Shown here: one piece after another, positions 1 to 8,101 of the stretch | How positions within the stretch are numbered: the first letter of the stretch is position 1 | Layout of the letters: every line of letters begins with the position of its first letter | Source of the DNA: Alphaproteobacteria bacterium | Lineage (GTDB): Bacteria; Pseudomonadota; Alphaproteobacteria; SP197 | Assembly: GCA_022822575.1 (NCBI GenBank) | Contig: JAJEBJ010000132.1 | Coordinates: forward strand, 1 to 18,773 | Direction: 5' to 3' | DNA length: 18,773 nucleotides | Made by a program: the position numbers and the translations under genes | The notes under the pieces: generated by a model | The model's input: only the letters and a program-made list of their open reading frames with translations | Databases searched by the model: none | Told to the model about the DNA's origin: nothing

Positions 1-1129
1 GAACGAGAAGATCGTGGCGGCTCATGAGCGCCTCGAGACGACGGGTGAGGTCGCGGCGGCCGGCCTCGGCTTCAAGGAGATCAAGGGCGCTCAGGCGGTT
101 GCCGCGGTCCGCCGCGGCCAGGAGCACAGGCTCGTCCGGTCGCCGGGGGGTGAGGCTCCTTGCCACGGCGGCGGCAAGGGAGTCGGAAAGAACGTCGGCC
201 ATCCGTGACGGATCGCCGATGTCGGCCCTGATTCGGGTGACCCTGGCTCCGAGTGCAGTGAACACCTCGCGGGTGGCGCGGGCGGCAATGCGCCGGACCA
301 CGGGATCGACGGTGGCAAAGCCGAGATCCGCTGACCAGGCGATGCGCATGTCCCTGACACCGCGTTCGAGTCCGGTGAGCACGTCGGGCGCCGGACCGGT
401 CAGCGCATAGCCGTCGCGCGGGTCGTGACACGCCATCACCGTCAGCGCCAGGGCTGCGTCGTGCACCGTGCGGGTGATCGGGCCTACGTGCTCCAAAGTC
501 ATCATCGGGCTCGCCGGCCACACGGGCACCCTGCCGAAACTCGGCTTGAACCCGACGACACCGCAGAAACTGGCCGGTCCGCGGATGGAGCCTCCGGAGT
601 CGGTGCCCGTGGCGATGGCGACCATGCCGGAAGCGACGGCGGCGGCCGAACCGCCGCTCGATCCGCAGGGGGTCCAGTCCGGATTCCACGGATTGCGGGT
701 AATCCCGTGAAGCCTGCTGTCGGTGGTTCCCTTCCAGGCAAACTCGGGCGTCGTGGTCTTGCCGATGATGACCGCCCCGTGAGCCCGCAGGCGTTCCACC
801 ACGATCGCATCGTCGGGCCACGGCCCTTCGGGGGAAATGGCGAGCGAGCCGTTGAGTGTCGGCCAGCCCCGGGTCTCGGTGACGTCCTTGATGGCAACCG
901 GGACGCCGTCGAGGTGACCGGCGGGCTCTCCCGCCGCCCATCGCCTTGCCGAGGCCCGGGCGTCGCGTCTGGCGGCCCGCGCGTCCACCAGCTGCCAGGC
1001 ATTGAGGCAAGGCTCGAGCGCCTCGATGCGGCCGAGCGTGGCTTCGAGAACGTCCAGGGGAGTGAAGCGCTTGCTGCGGTAGCCCGAGACCATGGCCGCC
1101 GCGCTCACGTAGACGAGATCATCCGACAT
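1..1129 (-). CDS. Amidase signature family enzyme (3' end missing)
   Basis: Hydrolase of the amidase signature family, which cleaves carboxamides; the substrate cannot be told from sequence. The visible 376 residues are open to the window edge, so the C-terminus lies outside. The catalytic Lys/cis-Ser/Ser set is readable: K81 in VAIKD, S157 in the GSSGGSAA stretch and nucleophile S181 in TDSGGSIRGP, with the 24-residue spacing between the two serines expected for the family. The ATG at 1129 is preceded by GGAG at good spacing. It begins 27 bases after the yidC stop on the same strand, so it may be read from the rpmH-yidC transcript. It resembles Asp-tRNA/Glu-tRNA amidotransferase subunit GatA in its core motifs, but no gatB or gatC is adjacent, so a stand-alone amidase is more likely. 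The family is certain, the substrate unknown. Confidence 0.9.
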   Translation of the reverse strand, partial: MSDDLVYVSAAAMVSGYRSKRFTPLDVLEATLGRIEALEPCLNAWQLVDARAARRDARASARRWAAGEPAGHLDGVPVAIKDVTETRGWPTLNGSLAISPEGPWPDDAIVVERLRAHGAVIIGKTTTPEFAWKGTTDSRLHGITRNPWNPDWTPCGSSGGSAAAVASGMVAIATGTDSGGSIRGPASFCGVVGFKPSFGRVPVWPASPMMTLEHVGPITRTVHDAALALTVMACHDPRDGYALTGPAPDVLTGLERGVRDMRIAWSADLGFATVDPVVRRIAARATREVFTALGARVTRIRADIGDPSRMADVLSDSLAAAVARSLTPRRPDEPVLLAAADRGNRLSALDLLEAEAGRRDLTRRLEALMSRHDLLV

Positions 1130-1156
1130 CGCTTCTCCAGATGACGGCAACGGGGC

Positions 1157-2905
1157 CTAGTCGACGCCCTCCCGCTTCATGATGAACCATTGCTGGGCGA
1201 TGGAGAGCAGATTGTTCCACGTCCAGTAGATCACCAGTCCCGCCGGGAAGGTGGCGAAGATGAAGAGGAAGATAAGAGGCAGGAACATGAAGATCTTTGC
1301 CTGGGTGGGGTCCGGCGGCTGTGGACTGATCCTCTGCTGCAGCCACATGGTCGAGGACATCAGCAGCGGCCAGGCGCCGATCATCAGGAAGGGTGGCAGG
1401 AAGACACCGGGATCGAAGGGAAGCAGTCCGAAGACATTCCAGATTACCGTCGGATCGGGTTCGGAGAGATCCTCGATCCAGCCGTAGAAGGGTGCGTGGC
1501 GCATCTCGATGGTGACGAACAGAACCTTGTAGAGAGCAAAGAAGACCGGAATCTGCACCAGGATCGGCAGGCAGCCCGAGGCCGGGTTGACCTTCTCCTG
1601 GCGATAGAGGGCCATCAGTTCCTGCTGCATCTTCTGCTTGTCGTCGCCGAAACGCTCGCGCAGCTCCTTCATCTTCGGCGCCAGCTTGCGCATCTTGCTC
1701 ATCGAGCGGTACGACTTGTTGGCCAGGGGGAAGAAGATGATCTTGATGATGACGGTGAGCGCCAGGATGGCGAGACCGAAGTTCCCGATCGCATTCTTGA
1801 GCCACAGCAGGACGAAGAAGATGGGCTTCGTGAGGAAGTAGAACCAGCCGAAGTCCACCGCCCGGTCGAAGAGCGGGATGTTGAAGGCTTCGGCATAGTC
1901 GTCGAGCTCGGTCACGACCTTGGCGCCTGCGAACAGGCGATCCTCGGCTGTAACCGTCGCGCCCGGAGCCACGCTGAGTGCGCTGCGGTAGAAGTCCGCC
2001 TGGTAGGTGTCCGTCGTTCCTCCCTGAAGATGATGGAGGAAGCGGCCGCGGAACGGATCGCTCTGGTCGGGTATCAGCGCCACGAGCCAGTACTTGTCGG
2101 TGATGCCGAGCCATCCGTTCGGGCTGTCGAACGAGATTTCCTCCGGGTCGTCAGGATCCGAAAGATCGTCGTAATCGATCTCCTCGAGGGTCTCGTTGAG
2201 GACTCCGATCAGCCCCTCGTGCAGGATGTAGAATCCCAGCGTCGGCGGCGTCCCGTACCGCTTGATCCGGCCGTAGGGAAGAAGCGAAACCGTGTTCCCG
2301 CCCTGGTTGGTGACACTCTGGGTCACGGTGAACATGGAGTGCTCGTCGATCGTGAAGGTGCGCTCGAAGAGCAGGCCCTCCCCGTTGTTCCAGGAAATCG
2401 TGACGGGTGTCTCTGGCGTCAGCGCGACATCGCCTGCCTGCCACCTCGAGGCCGAATCCGGCAGGGTCGCGCCGGAGCCCCCGTCGAGCCAGCCGAACTC
2501 GGTGAAGTAGGAGGAGGGGCCTCCCACCGGCGACAACAGGATGACGTCCGGCGAGTCCGGTCCGACCTCCATGCGGTAGTCGAGGAGTGTCAGATCGTCG
2601 ATGCGCCCGCCAACAAGGGCGATGGAGCCACTCAGACTCGGTGTCCGGATGGCAATGCGGGGCGACTCCGCCAGAGCTTCGGCCCGGGTGAGTTCCCGGA
2701 CGACGGGTTCCTCCACGCCGACCGAGGACGTTGAGACCTGGGGCAGGGTGGAATCGTCCTCCGTGGCGGCAAGTTCCTGCTGGCGCTCGAGGGCCTGCTG
2801 TTCCCGCTGGATTCTCGGAAGTTCGTAGAAAAACTGCCAGGCAATGAACATCAGGAGGATGATCGCCGTGGCCAGCCACACGTTCCTCTGTTCCTGGGGC
2901 ATCAT
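1157..2905 (-). CDS. yidC: Membrane protein insertase YidC
   Basis: Inserts and folds inner-membrane proteins, alone or with SecYEG. The 582-residue protein has the Gram-negative layout: an N-terminal membrane anchor (about residues 8-25, rich in I, L and F), a large periplasmic domain (about 45-345), then the conserved insertase domain (about 350-582) with several hydrophobic segments. The cytoplasmic charged hairpin with GDDKQKMQQELMALY and the EKVNPASGCLPILVQIP stretch are typical. The groove position held by Arg366 in E. coli appears to be Lys388 here (IIKIIFFPL), a basic substitution. I chose the first of two consecutive ATGs because it forms an ATGA overlap with the yidD stop; the open frame extends further upstream only through yidD. 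It is the last housekeeping gene of the rpmH operon. Confidence 0.97.
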   Translation of the reverse strand: MMPQEQRNVWLATAIILLMFIAWQFFYELPRIQREQQALERQQELAATEDDSTLPQVSTSSVGVEEPVVRELTRAEALAESPRIAIRTPSLSGSIALVGGRIDDLTLLDYRMEVGPDSPDVILLSPVGGPSSYFTEFGWLDGGSGATLPDSASRWQAGDVALTPETPVTISWNNGEGLLFERTFTIDEHSMFTVTQSVTNQGGNTVSLLPYGRIKRYGTPPTLGFYILHEGLIGVLNETLEEIDYDDLSDPDDPEEISFDSPNGWLGITDKYWLVALIPDQSDPFRGRFLHHLQGGTTDTYQADFYRSALSVAPGATVTAEDRLFAGAKVVTELDDYAEAFNIPLFDRAVDFGWFYFLTKPIFFVLLWLKNAIGNFGLAILALTVIIKIIFFPLANKSYRSMSKMRKLAPKMKELRERFGDDKQKMQQELMALYRQEKVNPASGCLPILVQIPVFFALYKVLFVTIEMRHAPFYGWIEDLSEPDPTVIWNVFGLLPFDPGVFLPPFLMIGAWPLLMSSTMWLQQRISPQPPDPTQAKIFMFLPLIFLFIFATFPAGLVIYWTWNNLLSIAQQWFIMKREGVD

Positions 2906-3141
2906 CGCTCGTTCGCTCTCTCGGGAACCGGATCGTAGCCGCTTCCGGCAAGGGGGTGGCACCGTGCGATGCGACGGAGCGCCAGCCAGGTGCCTCTCAG
3001 TGGACCGTGCCGGCGGACCGCTTCACTGGCATAGGCGGAACAGGTCGGCAGATAGCGGCATGACGCCGGTGTCCAGGGCGATATGCCATACCGGTAGATC
3101 AGGATGAAAGCCTGAAGCACGGATGAGGCGGCGCTTCTCAT
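2902..3141 (-). CDS. yidD: Membrane protein insertion efficiency factor YidD
   Basis: Small membrane-associated helper encoded between rnpA and yidC in many bacteria, thought to assist insertion of membrane proteins. The 79 residues match the family length (about 70-85). Visible family features are an N-terminal hydrophobic segment (residues 8-20), the YRYGISPWTPASCRYLPTCS region with C28 and C34, and the C61-H-P followed by GSGYDPVP near the C-terminus. The ATG at 3141 overlaps the rnpA stop as ATGA, and its own TGA overlaps the yidC ATG in the same way, so translation of rnpA, yidD and yidC is likely coupled. Confidence 0.95.
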   Translation of the reverse strand: MRSAASSVLQAFILIYRYGISPWTPASCRYLPTCSAYASEAVRRHGPLRGTWLALRRIARCHPLAGSGYDPVPERANER

Positions 3142-3488
3142 GACCGTGGTACGGCGTTCCCAAGGCGCGTGAGCGCCTTTTCGAGGTCGCCAACAAGATT
3201 GGCAAAGGGACGATCGACGGTTTCACGGCGGGCGATCAGGACATAGTCGGTCGCCCTGCGGCCGGATCGGGCGAGAACCGGAGGGGCGAGGGCTTTCAGC
3301 CGGCGTCGCGCCCGGTTGCGCAGGACGGCATTGCCGACCCTGCGGCTCGCCGTGTACCCGACACCGATGGCATCGTCTTCCCGGGGTGCTGCCTGGACGA
3401 TGATTCCCGGAGTGACCGCCTTCAGTCGCGTTGCCGCCACGCGAAGATAGTCGCTTCTCCGTCTGAGGCGCACGACATCGACAGGCAT
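3138..3488 (-). CDS. rnpA: Ribonuclease P protein component
   Basis: Protein subunit of RNase P, which binds the catalytic RNA and helps process the 5' ends of tRNAs. The 116-residue product is small and basic. The family signature is present at residues 51-63, V-G-N-A-V-L-R-N-R-A-R-R-R, with the RNR core at 57-59. The N-terminal LRRRSDYLRV matches the usual start of the fold. I chose the ATG at 3488 because it is only 4 bases past the rpmH stop and puts the RRRSDYLRV motif near the N-terminus. A longer frame runs upstream but lies within rpmH. No good Shine-Dalgarno sequence precedes this ATG, so translation probably depends on ribosomes finishing rpmH. Confidence 0.95.
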   Translation of the reverse strand: MPVDVVRLRRRSDYLRVAATRLKAVTPGIIVQAAPREDDAIGVGYTASRRVGNAVLRNRARRRLKALAPPVLARSGRRATDYVLIARRETVDRPFANLVGDLEKALTRLGNAVPRS

Positions 3489-3492
3489 GAAA

Positions 3493-3627
3493 TCAGGCTG
3501 ACAGGCGCTTGCGGCCTTTCGCACGCCGGCGCGCGAGCACGGCACGTCCGCCAACGGACTTCATGCGTGCACGAAAGCCATGACGTCGTTTCCGAACGAT
3601 ACGGCTGGGCTGGAATGTGCGTTTCAC
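3493..3627 (-). CDS. rpmH: 50S ribosomal protein L34
   Basis: Ribosomal protein L34, a 44-residue component of the large subunit. The product begins MKRTFQPSRIVRKRRHGFR when the initiating GTG is read as Met, and continues with the family's KSVGGRAVLARRRAKGR stretch, so the identity is certain despite the short length. The start is GTG at 3627, preceded by GGAG with about 8 bases of spacing. It is the first gene of the operon with rnpA, yidD and yidC, and a strong promoter lies about 50 bases upstream. Nothing is unusual except the GTG start. Confidence 0.97.
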   Translation of the reverse strand: MKRTFQPSRIVRKRRHGFRARMKSVGGRAVLARRRAKGRKRLSA

Positions 3628-3680
3628 CGTCAGGACTCCAGGCATCGGCCGCGCACCGGACGGGGTGCGAGCGGCGGTGC

Positions 3681-3709
3681 TGTATAGGTGAGGGGTCGGT
3701 CGAAGTCAA
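3681..3709 (-). promoter_or_regulatory. Near-consensus sigma70 promoter for rpmH operon
   Basis: On the minus strand TTGACT (3709-3704), a 17-base spacer, then TATACA (3686-3681). Each box matches the consensus at five of six positions with optimal spacing. The predicted start of transcription is near 3674, giving a leader of about 47 bases before the rpmH GTG. A strong promoter is expected for a ribosomal protein gene. Confidence 0.8.
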
Positions 3710-3755
3710 TGATGACATTTCCTCCCACCCGTCATGCCGCTAGTGTGTCCTAGCG

Positions 3756-4508
3756 ATGGCCGAAGCGGGATGGCGTGCGATGGTTCAGCAATCAACAAAC
3801 TTGCGGAGGTTCAGGCGACTGATCCCGGTTGTTGTTGTGGTGGCACTGCTGATCGCCCTCTTCGCCAGTGGGCTTCACAGGGAGTTCAGTTACGAGACCC
3901 TGCAGGCGCATCACGCCGAGCTGAGTGCCTTCGTCGAGGGCAACCTGGTGCTGGCGGTGGTGGTCTATGTCCTGGCTTATGCCTTCCTGACAGGCATCTC
4001 GTTTCCCGCCGCCTCCCTTGTCACCCTGCTTGGCGGCTTTCTCTTCGGCTGGCTCCTCGGGACCGTCCTGACGGTCGTCGCGGCGACGACGGGCGCGACG
4101 GCGGTGTTTCTCGTGGCCCGCACATCCATCGGCGAGGCCCTGTGGGAGCGCGTCAAGCCGTTTGCCGGCCGCATGGAGGAGGGATTTCGCGAAGGCGAGT
4201 TCAACTACCTTCTCTTCTTGAGACTGCTGCCCGTCTTCCCGTTCTGGGTGGTCAATCTCTTGCCCGCCTTTCTCGGCGTGAAGACCCGCATGTACGTCAT
4301 GACAACCTTCATCGGCATCATTCCCGGCACGGCGGTCTACAACGTGATCGGTGACGGTTTGAGCGAGGTGTTCGAGACCGGGGCCGAGTTCTCCCTGGAG
4401 AATGCCGTGTCGACGGAGATCGTCGTGGGTCTGGCCGGCCTGGCCGTGATCGCCCTGCTGCCCGTGGCGGTCAGGAAAATCAGGGCCCGGCGACAGGGTT
4501 CCGGATGA
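3756..4508 (+). CDS. TVP38/TMEM64 (VTT/DedA-like) family membrane protein
   Basis: Polytopic inner-membrane protein of the VTT (SNARE-associated Golgi) superfamily, related to DedA proteins and thought to act in lipid scrambling or membrane homeostasis; no substrate can be assigned here. The 250 residues show an N-terminal membrane segment (about 22-38), a second hydrophobic block (62-80), the G-rich re-entrant region GGFLFGWLLG (93-102), and the family core FLRLLPVFPFWVVN (154-167) with its conserved Arg, then FIGIIPGT (185-192) and a last helix (222-240). The ATG at 3756 has no clear ribosome binding site; an in-frame ATG at 3780 follows GGGATGG and is an alternative start that removes eight residues without touching the membrane region. 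Its TGA overlaps the next gene's ATG, so the two are coupled. Confidence 0.88.
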   Translation: MAEAGWRAMVQQSTNLRRFRRLIPVVVVVALLIALFASGLHREFSYETLQAHHAELSAFVEGNLVLAVVVYVLAYAFLTGISFPAASLVTLLGGFLFGWLLGTVLTVVAATTGATAVFLVARTSIGEALWERVKPFAGRMEEGFREGEFNYLLFLRLLPVFPFWVVNLLPAFLGVKTRMYVMTTFIGIIPGTAVYNVIGDGLSEVFETGAEFSLENAVSTEIVVGLAGLAVIALLPVAVRKIRARRQGSG

Positions 4509-5932
4509 CGACGGACCGCGACAGCGTCGACATCTGCGTCATCGGGGCGGGTTCAGGAGGGCTCGTCACCGCCTACGCCGCATCCCACATGGGCCGCAGA
4601 ACGGTGCTCATCGAGGGCATGCGGATGGGCGGCGATTGCCTCAATTTCGGTTGCGTGCCGTCCAAGGCCCTGCTTGCCGCCGGAAAGGCCGCCCACGCGA
4701 TGCGTCGTACCCGGTGCTTCGGGATCGCGCCCCATGAGCCGGAGATCGACTTTGCGGCGGTCAACCGGCACGTGCACGACGTCATTGCCACCATCGAGCC
4801 CAACGATTCCGTGGAGCGCTACCAGAGTTTTGGCGTTGATGTCATCACCGGTCACGCCCGGTTTGTCTCGCCACGGTCCGTGGAGGTGGAGGGGCGGACG
4901 ATCCGCGCCCGCCGTTTCGTCATCGCCACGGGATCAAGGGCGGTGATTCCTCCCATCCCCGGTCTCGATTCCGTGCCCTTGTTCACCAACGAGACGCTGT
5001 TCGACAATCAGAAGCTGCCGGAACACCTGCTTGTCATCGGCGGCGGACCGATCGGTTCCGAGATGGCCCAGGCCCATCGCCGCCTGGGCAGTCGGGTGAC
5101 GGTCCTCGACATGGGTCCTCTTCTGCCCCATGACGACCCCGAGCTCACCGCTGTCGTGAAGGAGAGCATGACGGACGACGGCATCGAGATATTCGAGCAC
5201 GTCGCCGTCCGGGAGGTGTCGGGAGAGGCCGGCAGGATTACGATCTCCTGCGACAGGAACGGCGAGGCCCTCGTCTTCGAGGGAACCCATCTCCTGGTGG
5301 CGGCCGGTCGGCGTCCCAACACCGCCGATCTCGGCCTTGATGCGGCCGGTATCGCACATGACCGAAGCGGCATCCGGGTGGACCGCCGGTTGCGCACCAC
5401 CAACCGGCGGGTCTTTGCCATCGGCGACTGTGCCGGAGGGTTCCAGTTCACCCACCTGGCCAGCTATCACGCGGGAATCGTCATCAGGAATGCCCTGTTG
5501 CGCTTTCCGGCGAAGGTGAATCTCGGCGCCTTCCCGTGGGTGACCTACACGGATCCGGAACTGGCCCATGTCGGCCTGACCGAAGACGCGGCACGCAAGC
5601 GGCAAGGGACGGTCACCGTTCTGAGATTTCCCTGTGCGGAGAATGACCGTGCCATTGCAGAGCGCAGGACCAGGGGACTCATCAAGGTCGTAACCACACC
5701 GCGTGGCAGGATCCTGGGAGCGACCATCGTTGCCGCTCATGCCGGGGAACTGATCGTGCCCTGGGTCCTGGCGATGGGATCGGGGTTGAAGGTCGGCGCC
5801 GTGGCGGGGATGATCGCCCCCTATCCGACCTTGAGCGAAATCAGCAAGCGGGCGGCGGGTTCCTTCTATACGCCGCGGGTGTTCGGCAAGGGCATGAAGC
5901 GCCTGGCGGGCTTCCTCGCCCGCTTCGGTTGA
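4505..5932 (+). CDS. FAD-dependent pyridine nucleotide-disulfide oxidoreductase (mercuric reductase-like)
   Basis: Class I flavoprotein disulfide reductase of 475 residues. In order: FAD-binding GAGSGG (14-19), the redox-active disulfide C45/C50 in GGDCLNFGCVPSKAL, the ATGSR segment, the NAD(P)-binding GGGPIGSE, the FAD-binding FAIGDCAG, and a dimerisation domain starting near FPWVTYTDPELAHVGLTE. In lipoamide dehydrogenase and glutathione reductase the C-terminal active site carries HPT..E; here it reads YPTLSE, with Tyr440 in place of His and Glu445 kept, so it is unlikely to be lipoamide dehydrogenase. No mer operon genes are nearby and the C-terminal Cys pair of mercuric reductase is absent. 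From general knowledge, relatives of this enzyme occur next to or fused to TVP38/TMEM64 proteins, matching the 4-base overlap here. The physiological substrate is unknown. Confidence 0.9.
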   Translation: MTTDRDSVDICVIGAGSGGLVTAYAASHMGRRTVLIEGMRMGGDCLNFGCVPSKALLAAGKAAHAMRRTRCFGIAPHEPEIDFAAVNRHVHDVIATIEPNDSVERYQSFGVDVITGHARFVSPRSVEVEGRTIRARRFVIATGSRAVIPPIPGLDSVPLFTNETLFDNQKLPEHLLVIGGGPIGSEMAQAHRRLGSRVTVLDMGPLLPHDDPELTAVVKESMTDDGIEIFEHVAVREVSGEAGRITISCDRNGEALVFEGTHLLVAAGRRPNTADLGLDAAGIAHDRSGIRVDRRLRTTNRRVFAIGDCAGGFQFTHLASYHAGIVIRNALLRFPAKVNLGAFPWVTYTDPELAHVGLTEDAARKRQGTVTVLRFPCAENDRAIAERRTRGLIKVVTTPRGRILGATIVAAHAGELIVPWVLAMGSGLKVGAVAGMIAPYPTLSEISKRAAGSFYTPRVFGKGMKRLAGFLARFG

Positions 5933-5951
5933 CAAGGGAGAGGCAGGTTCC

Positions 5952-6251
5952 ATGCAGTCCATCTTCTGGCTTGCTGATACCCTTCTCAGCATCTACTTCT
6001 GGATTCTCATCCTGCACGTCATCCTGAGCTGGCTGGTTGCCTTCAATGTCATCAACGCCCGCCAGCCGTTCGTCAGCCAGATCGGCCGCTTCCTGTGGCA
6101 GGTCACCGAGCCGGTCCTGGCTCCCATACGGCAGGTCCTGCGCCGCCTGTTCGGCGATCTCGGCGGCATCGACCTCTCACCGCTGATCGCCCTCGTCCTG
6201 GTCGGCTTCCTTCGCCGCATGCTGGTGGAGATGGCGGTCTCGATTCGCTAG
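5952..6251 (+). CDS. YggT family membrane protein
   Basis: Small integral membrane protein of 99 residues; the family is widespread and has been linked to osmotic protection and membrane or cell-division functions, but the role is not settled. Two hydrophobic segments are visible (about 5-30 and 76-95), separated by the conserved TEPVLAPIRQVLRR region (52-65) and GGIDLSPLIALV. The ATG at 5952 follows AAGGGAGAGG at suitable spacing and lies 19 bases after the oxidoreductase stop, so it probably belongs to the same transcript. Single-repeat YggT proteins of this size are common in Alphaproteobacteria. Confidence 0.9.
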   Translation: MQSIFWLADTLLSIYFWILILHVILSWLVAFNVINARQPFVSQIGRFLWQVTEPVLAPIRQVLRRLFGDLGGIDLSPLIALVLVGFLRRMLVEMAVSIR

Positions 6252-6279
6252 CCAGGCATTCATCAAGGTGCACTGTTGA

Positions 6280-6298
6280 CGCCTCTCCGCAAGAGGTG
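6280..6298. other. Stem-loop after yggT
   Basis: A 7-base-pair stem with one G-T wobble (CGCCTCT / AGAGGTG) around a 5-base loop lies 28 bases after the yggT stop. No T-run follows, so it is at best a weak or factor-assisted transcription end, or an mRNA-stabilising hairpin. Confidence 0.35.
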
Positions 6299-6394
6299 CG
6301 GCTGGCACCCAAATCGCGACGTCTTCATTCGAATCCAGGCACCGGGACACTGTGCCATGGGCGGATAAGATCGACCGACCAGCCGGTCATCTTC

Positions 6395-6407
6395 GCAGGC
6401 GGCCTGC
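6395..6407. other. Small GC-rich stem-loop after the GMC gene
   Basis: GCAGG-CGG-CCTGC is a 5-base-pair stem with a 3-base loop, 10 bases beyond the GMC oxidoreductase stop on the minus strand. No T-run follows on either strand, so calling it a terminator would be speculative. Confidence 0.3.
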
Positions 6408-6417
6408 ATGGGTAGCC

Positions 6418-8088
6418 TCAGTGCTCGGCGGGTGCTTCCTCGGTGAAGTGGAATTTCGCATGGAAGGGCTCGAGCTGCTCCCTGCCGCGGATGAAGTCAG
6501 CGGCGCGGGCGGCGATCATCTGGGTCGGCGCATTCAGGTTCGCACAGGTGATTCTGGGCATGACCGAGGCGTCGACGACACGCAGGCCTTCCATGCCGTG
6601 AACCCGCATTTCCTGATCCACCACGGCGTCGGCATCGTTGCCCATGCGGCAGGTGCATGACGGGTGATAGTCGGTTTCCAGCAGGCCCCTGATGTAGTCG
6701 AGAATGTCCTTGTCGGTTGTTGCATCCGGGCCGGGCCGGATTTCCTCGCCGCGATAGGGATCGAATGCCTTTTGTGCGATGAGTTCCCTCGCCTTGCGGA
6801 TGCTCCGCACGAAACGCCGGCAGTCGTCCTCGGTCGACAGGTAGTTGAAGTGAAGCTTCGGCTTGTCTGCCGGGTTGGCGGACCGCAGATCGATGTGCCC
6901 GACACTCGTCGGACGGGACTGGTCGACATGCAGCGAGAACGCCTGGTCGAGGGCGATGCTGCCGTCGTCGCGAAAGTTCACGCCGGCCGGGCCGAAGTGA
7001 TACTCGACGTCCGGGTAGTCCATCTCGTGACCGCTCCGGACGAGGCCGCCCGCCTCCCAGAAATTGGATGCCGCAGGTCCGCGCCGCGTCAGGATCCACT
7101 GCATGCCGGCCGTCAGCTGGTTGACCGGATTGAGCGCCCGGTGGATCGTCATCGGCCTTGTGCAGGCGTACTTGACGATGACAGTCGGATGATCCTGCAG
7201 GTTGCGGCCCACACCCGGAAGATCCAGCTTCACGTCGATCCCGTGCCGGCGCAGATGATCGGCCGGGCCAATGCCTGACAGCATGAGCGTCTGCGGCGAG
7301 TTGATGGCACCTCCCGAGAGGATCACTTCGCGTTCCGCCGCGACTGTCCGGCGCTCGCCGCGATGCATGAACTCGACCCCTGATGTGCGGTTGCCCTCGA
7401 TCACCATCTTGTGGACCATGGCGCCGGTCAGCAGCGTGCAGTTGCTCCGCTGAAGAGCGGGCCTGAGGTGGGCCACGGCTGCGCTGCAGCGTCGGCCGTT
7501 GCGCGTGGTGCTGTCGAAGCGGGCAATGCCCTCCGGCTTGTAGGCGTTCAGGTCATCGGAGTAACCCTGATCCGACTGCCTGCCGGCTTCCAGAAAGACG
7601 TCGAAGAGGGGACTGTCAAGTTTGCCGCGCGTCGTGTTGAGCGGCCCCGATCCGCCGCGCCAGTCGCTTGCGCCCCGGTCGCTCGTTTCGCCGGCCTTGA
7701 AGTAGGGCAGGCACTGGGCGTAGCTCCATTTCGGCAGATTGAAGTCCTCGCCCCAGCGGTCGTAGTCGCGGGGATGACCGCGCATGTAGACCATGGAATT
7801 GATCGACGAGGACCCGCCGACAACCTTGCCGCGCGGCGTTTCGATGTTGCGGTCGAAGGCTTCAGGTTCGTCCTCGGTGAGGTAGCCCCAGTTGAGCTTC
7901 GGGTTCTTGTAGACCTTGTGAACACCCGCAGGGACATGGATCATCAGGCTGCGGTCCGGAGGTCCGGCCTCAAGGACCAGGACCGAGTACTGGCCGCTTT
8001 CGCTCAGGCGGTTGGCCAGGACGCAACCGGCGGACCCTGCGCCGATGATGATGTAGTCGTAGGTCGGGATTTCTCTAGATTCAACCAA
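6418..8088 (-). CDS. GMC family oxidoreductase, choline dehydrogenase (BetA)-like
   Basis: FAD-dependent alcohol oxidoreductase of the glucose-methanol-choline family, 556 residues, close to the usual BetA length. Visible features: the FAD-binding GAGSAG (16-21) with ribose-binding Glu40, the GMC signature around RGKVVGGSSSINSMVYMRG, the second signature GAINSPQTLMLSGIGP, the catalytic His475 in HPSCTCRMG and Asn519 in CANLNAPTQM. Long stretches read like E. coli choline dehydrogenase, for example RVHGMEGLRVVDASVMP. No betB, betI or transporter is in the window, so the alcohol oxidised may be another one. I set the start at TTG 8088 because GGAGGAG lies exactly 6 bases upstream; the ATG at 8121 lacks a ribosome binding site and would add 11 residues ahead of the FAD fold. 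Confidence 0.9.
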   Translation of the reverse strand: MVESREIPTYDYIIIGAGSAGCVLANRLSESGQYSVLVLEAGPPDRSLMIHVPAGVHKVYKNPKLNWGYLTEDEPEAFDRNIETPRGKVVGGSSSINSMVYMRGHPRDYDRWGEDFNLPKWSYAQCLPYFKAGETSDRGASDWRGGSGPLNTTRGKLDSPLFDVFLEAGRQSDQGYSDDLNAYKPEGIARFDSTTRNGRRCSAAVAHLRPALQRSNCTLLTGAMVHKMVIEGNRTSGVEFMHRGERRTVAAEREVILSGGAINSPQTLMLSGIGPADHLRRHGIDVKLDLPGVGRNLQDHPTVIVKYACTRPMTIHRALNPVNQLTAGMQWILTRRGPAASNFWEAGGLVRSGHEMDYPDVEYHFGPAGVNFRDDGSIALDQAFSLHVDQSRPTSVGHIDLRSANPADKPKLHFNYLSTEDDCRRFVRSIRKARELIAQKAFDPYRGEEIRPGPDATTDKDILDYIRGLLETDYHPSCTCRMGNDADAVVDQEMRVHGMEGLRVVDASVMPRITCANLNAPTQMIAARAADFIRGREQLEPFHAKFHFTEEAPAEH

Positions 8089-8094
8089 GTGAGG

Positions 8095-8101
8095 CTCCTC
8101 C
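8095..8101 (-). promoter_or_regulatory. Ribosome binding site that fixes the GMC gene start at TTG
   Basis: GGAGGAG on the minus strand, 6 bases before TTG 8088. This is the strongest Shine-Dalgarno match I noticed in the window and decides the start in favour of TTG over the upstream ATG at 8121. Confidence 0.75.

Noticed and set aside
81..1010. A 309-codon minus-strand frame overlapping the amidase gene
   Set aside because: It is in a different frame from the amidase motifs and is very Arg-rich, as expected for a shifted frame in GC-rich DNA.
1190..2734. A 514-codon plus-strand open frame opposite yidC
   Set aside because: yidC on the other strand has full family motifs, and the antisense product has a charged, low-complexity composition typical of a shadow.
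4505..5932. Annotation of the oxidoreductase as mercuric reductase or lipoamide dehydrogenase
   Set aside because: It lacks the C-terminal Cys pair and mer neighbours for the first, and the HPT histidine for the second.
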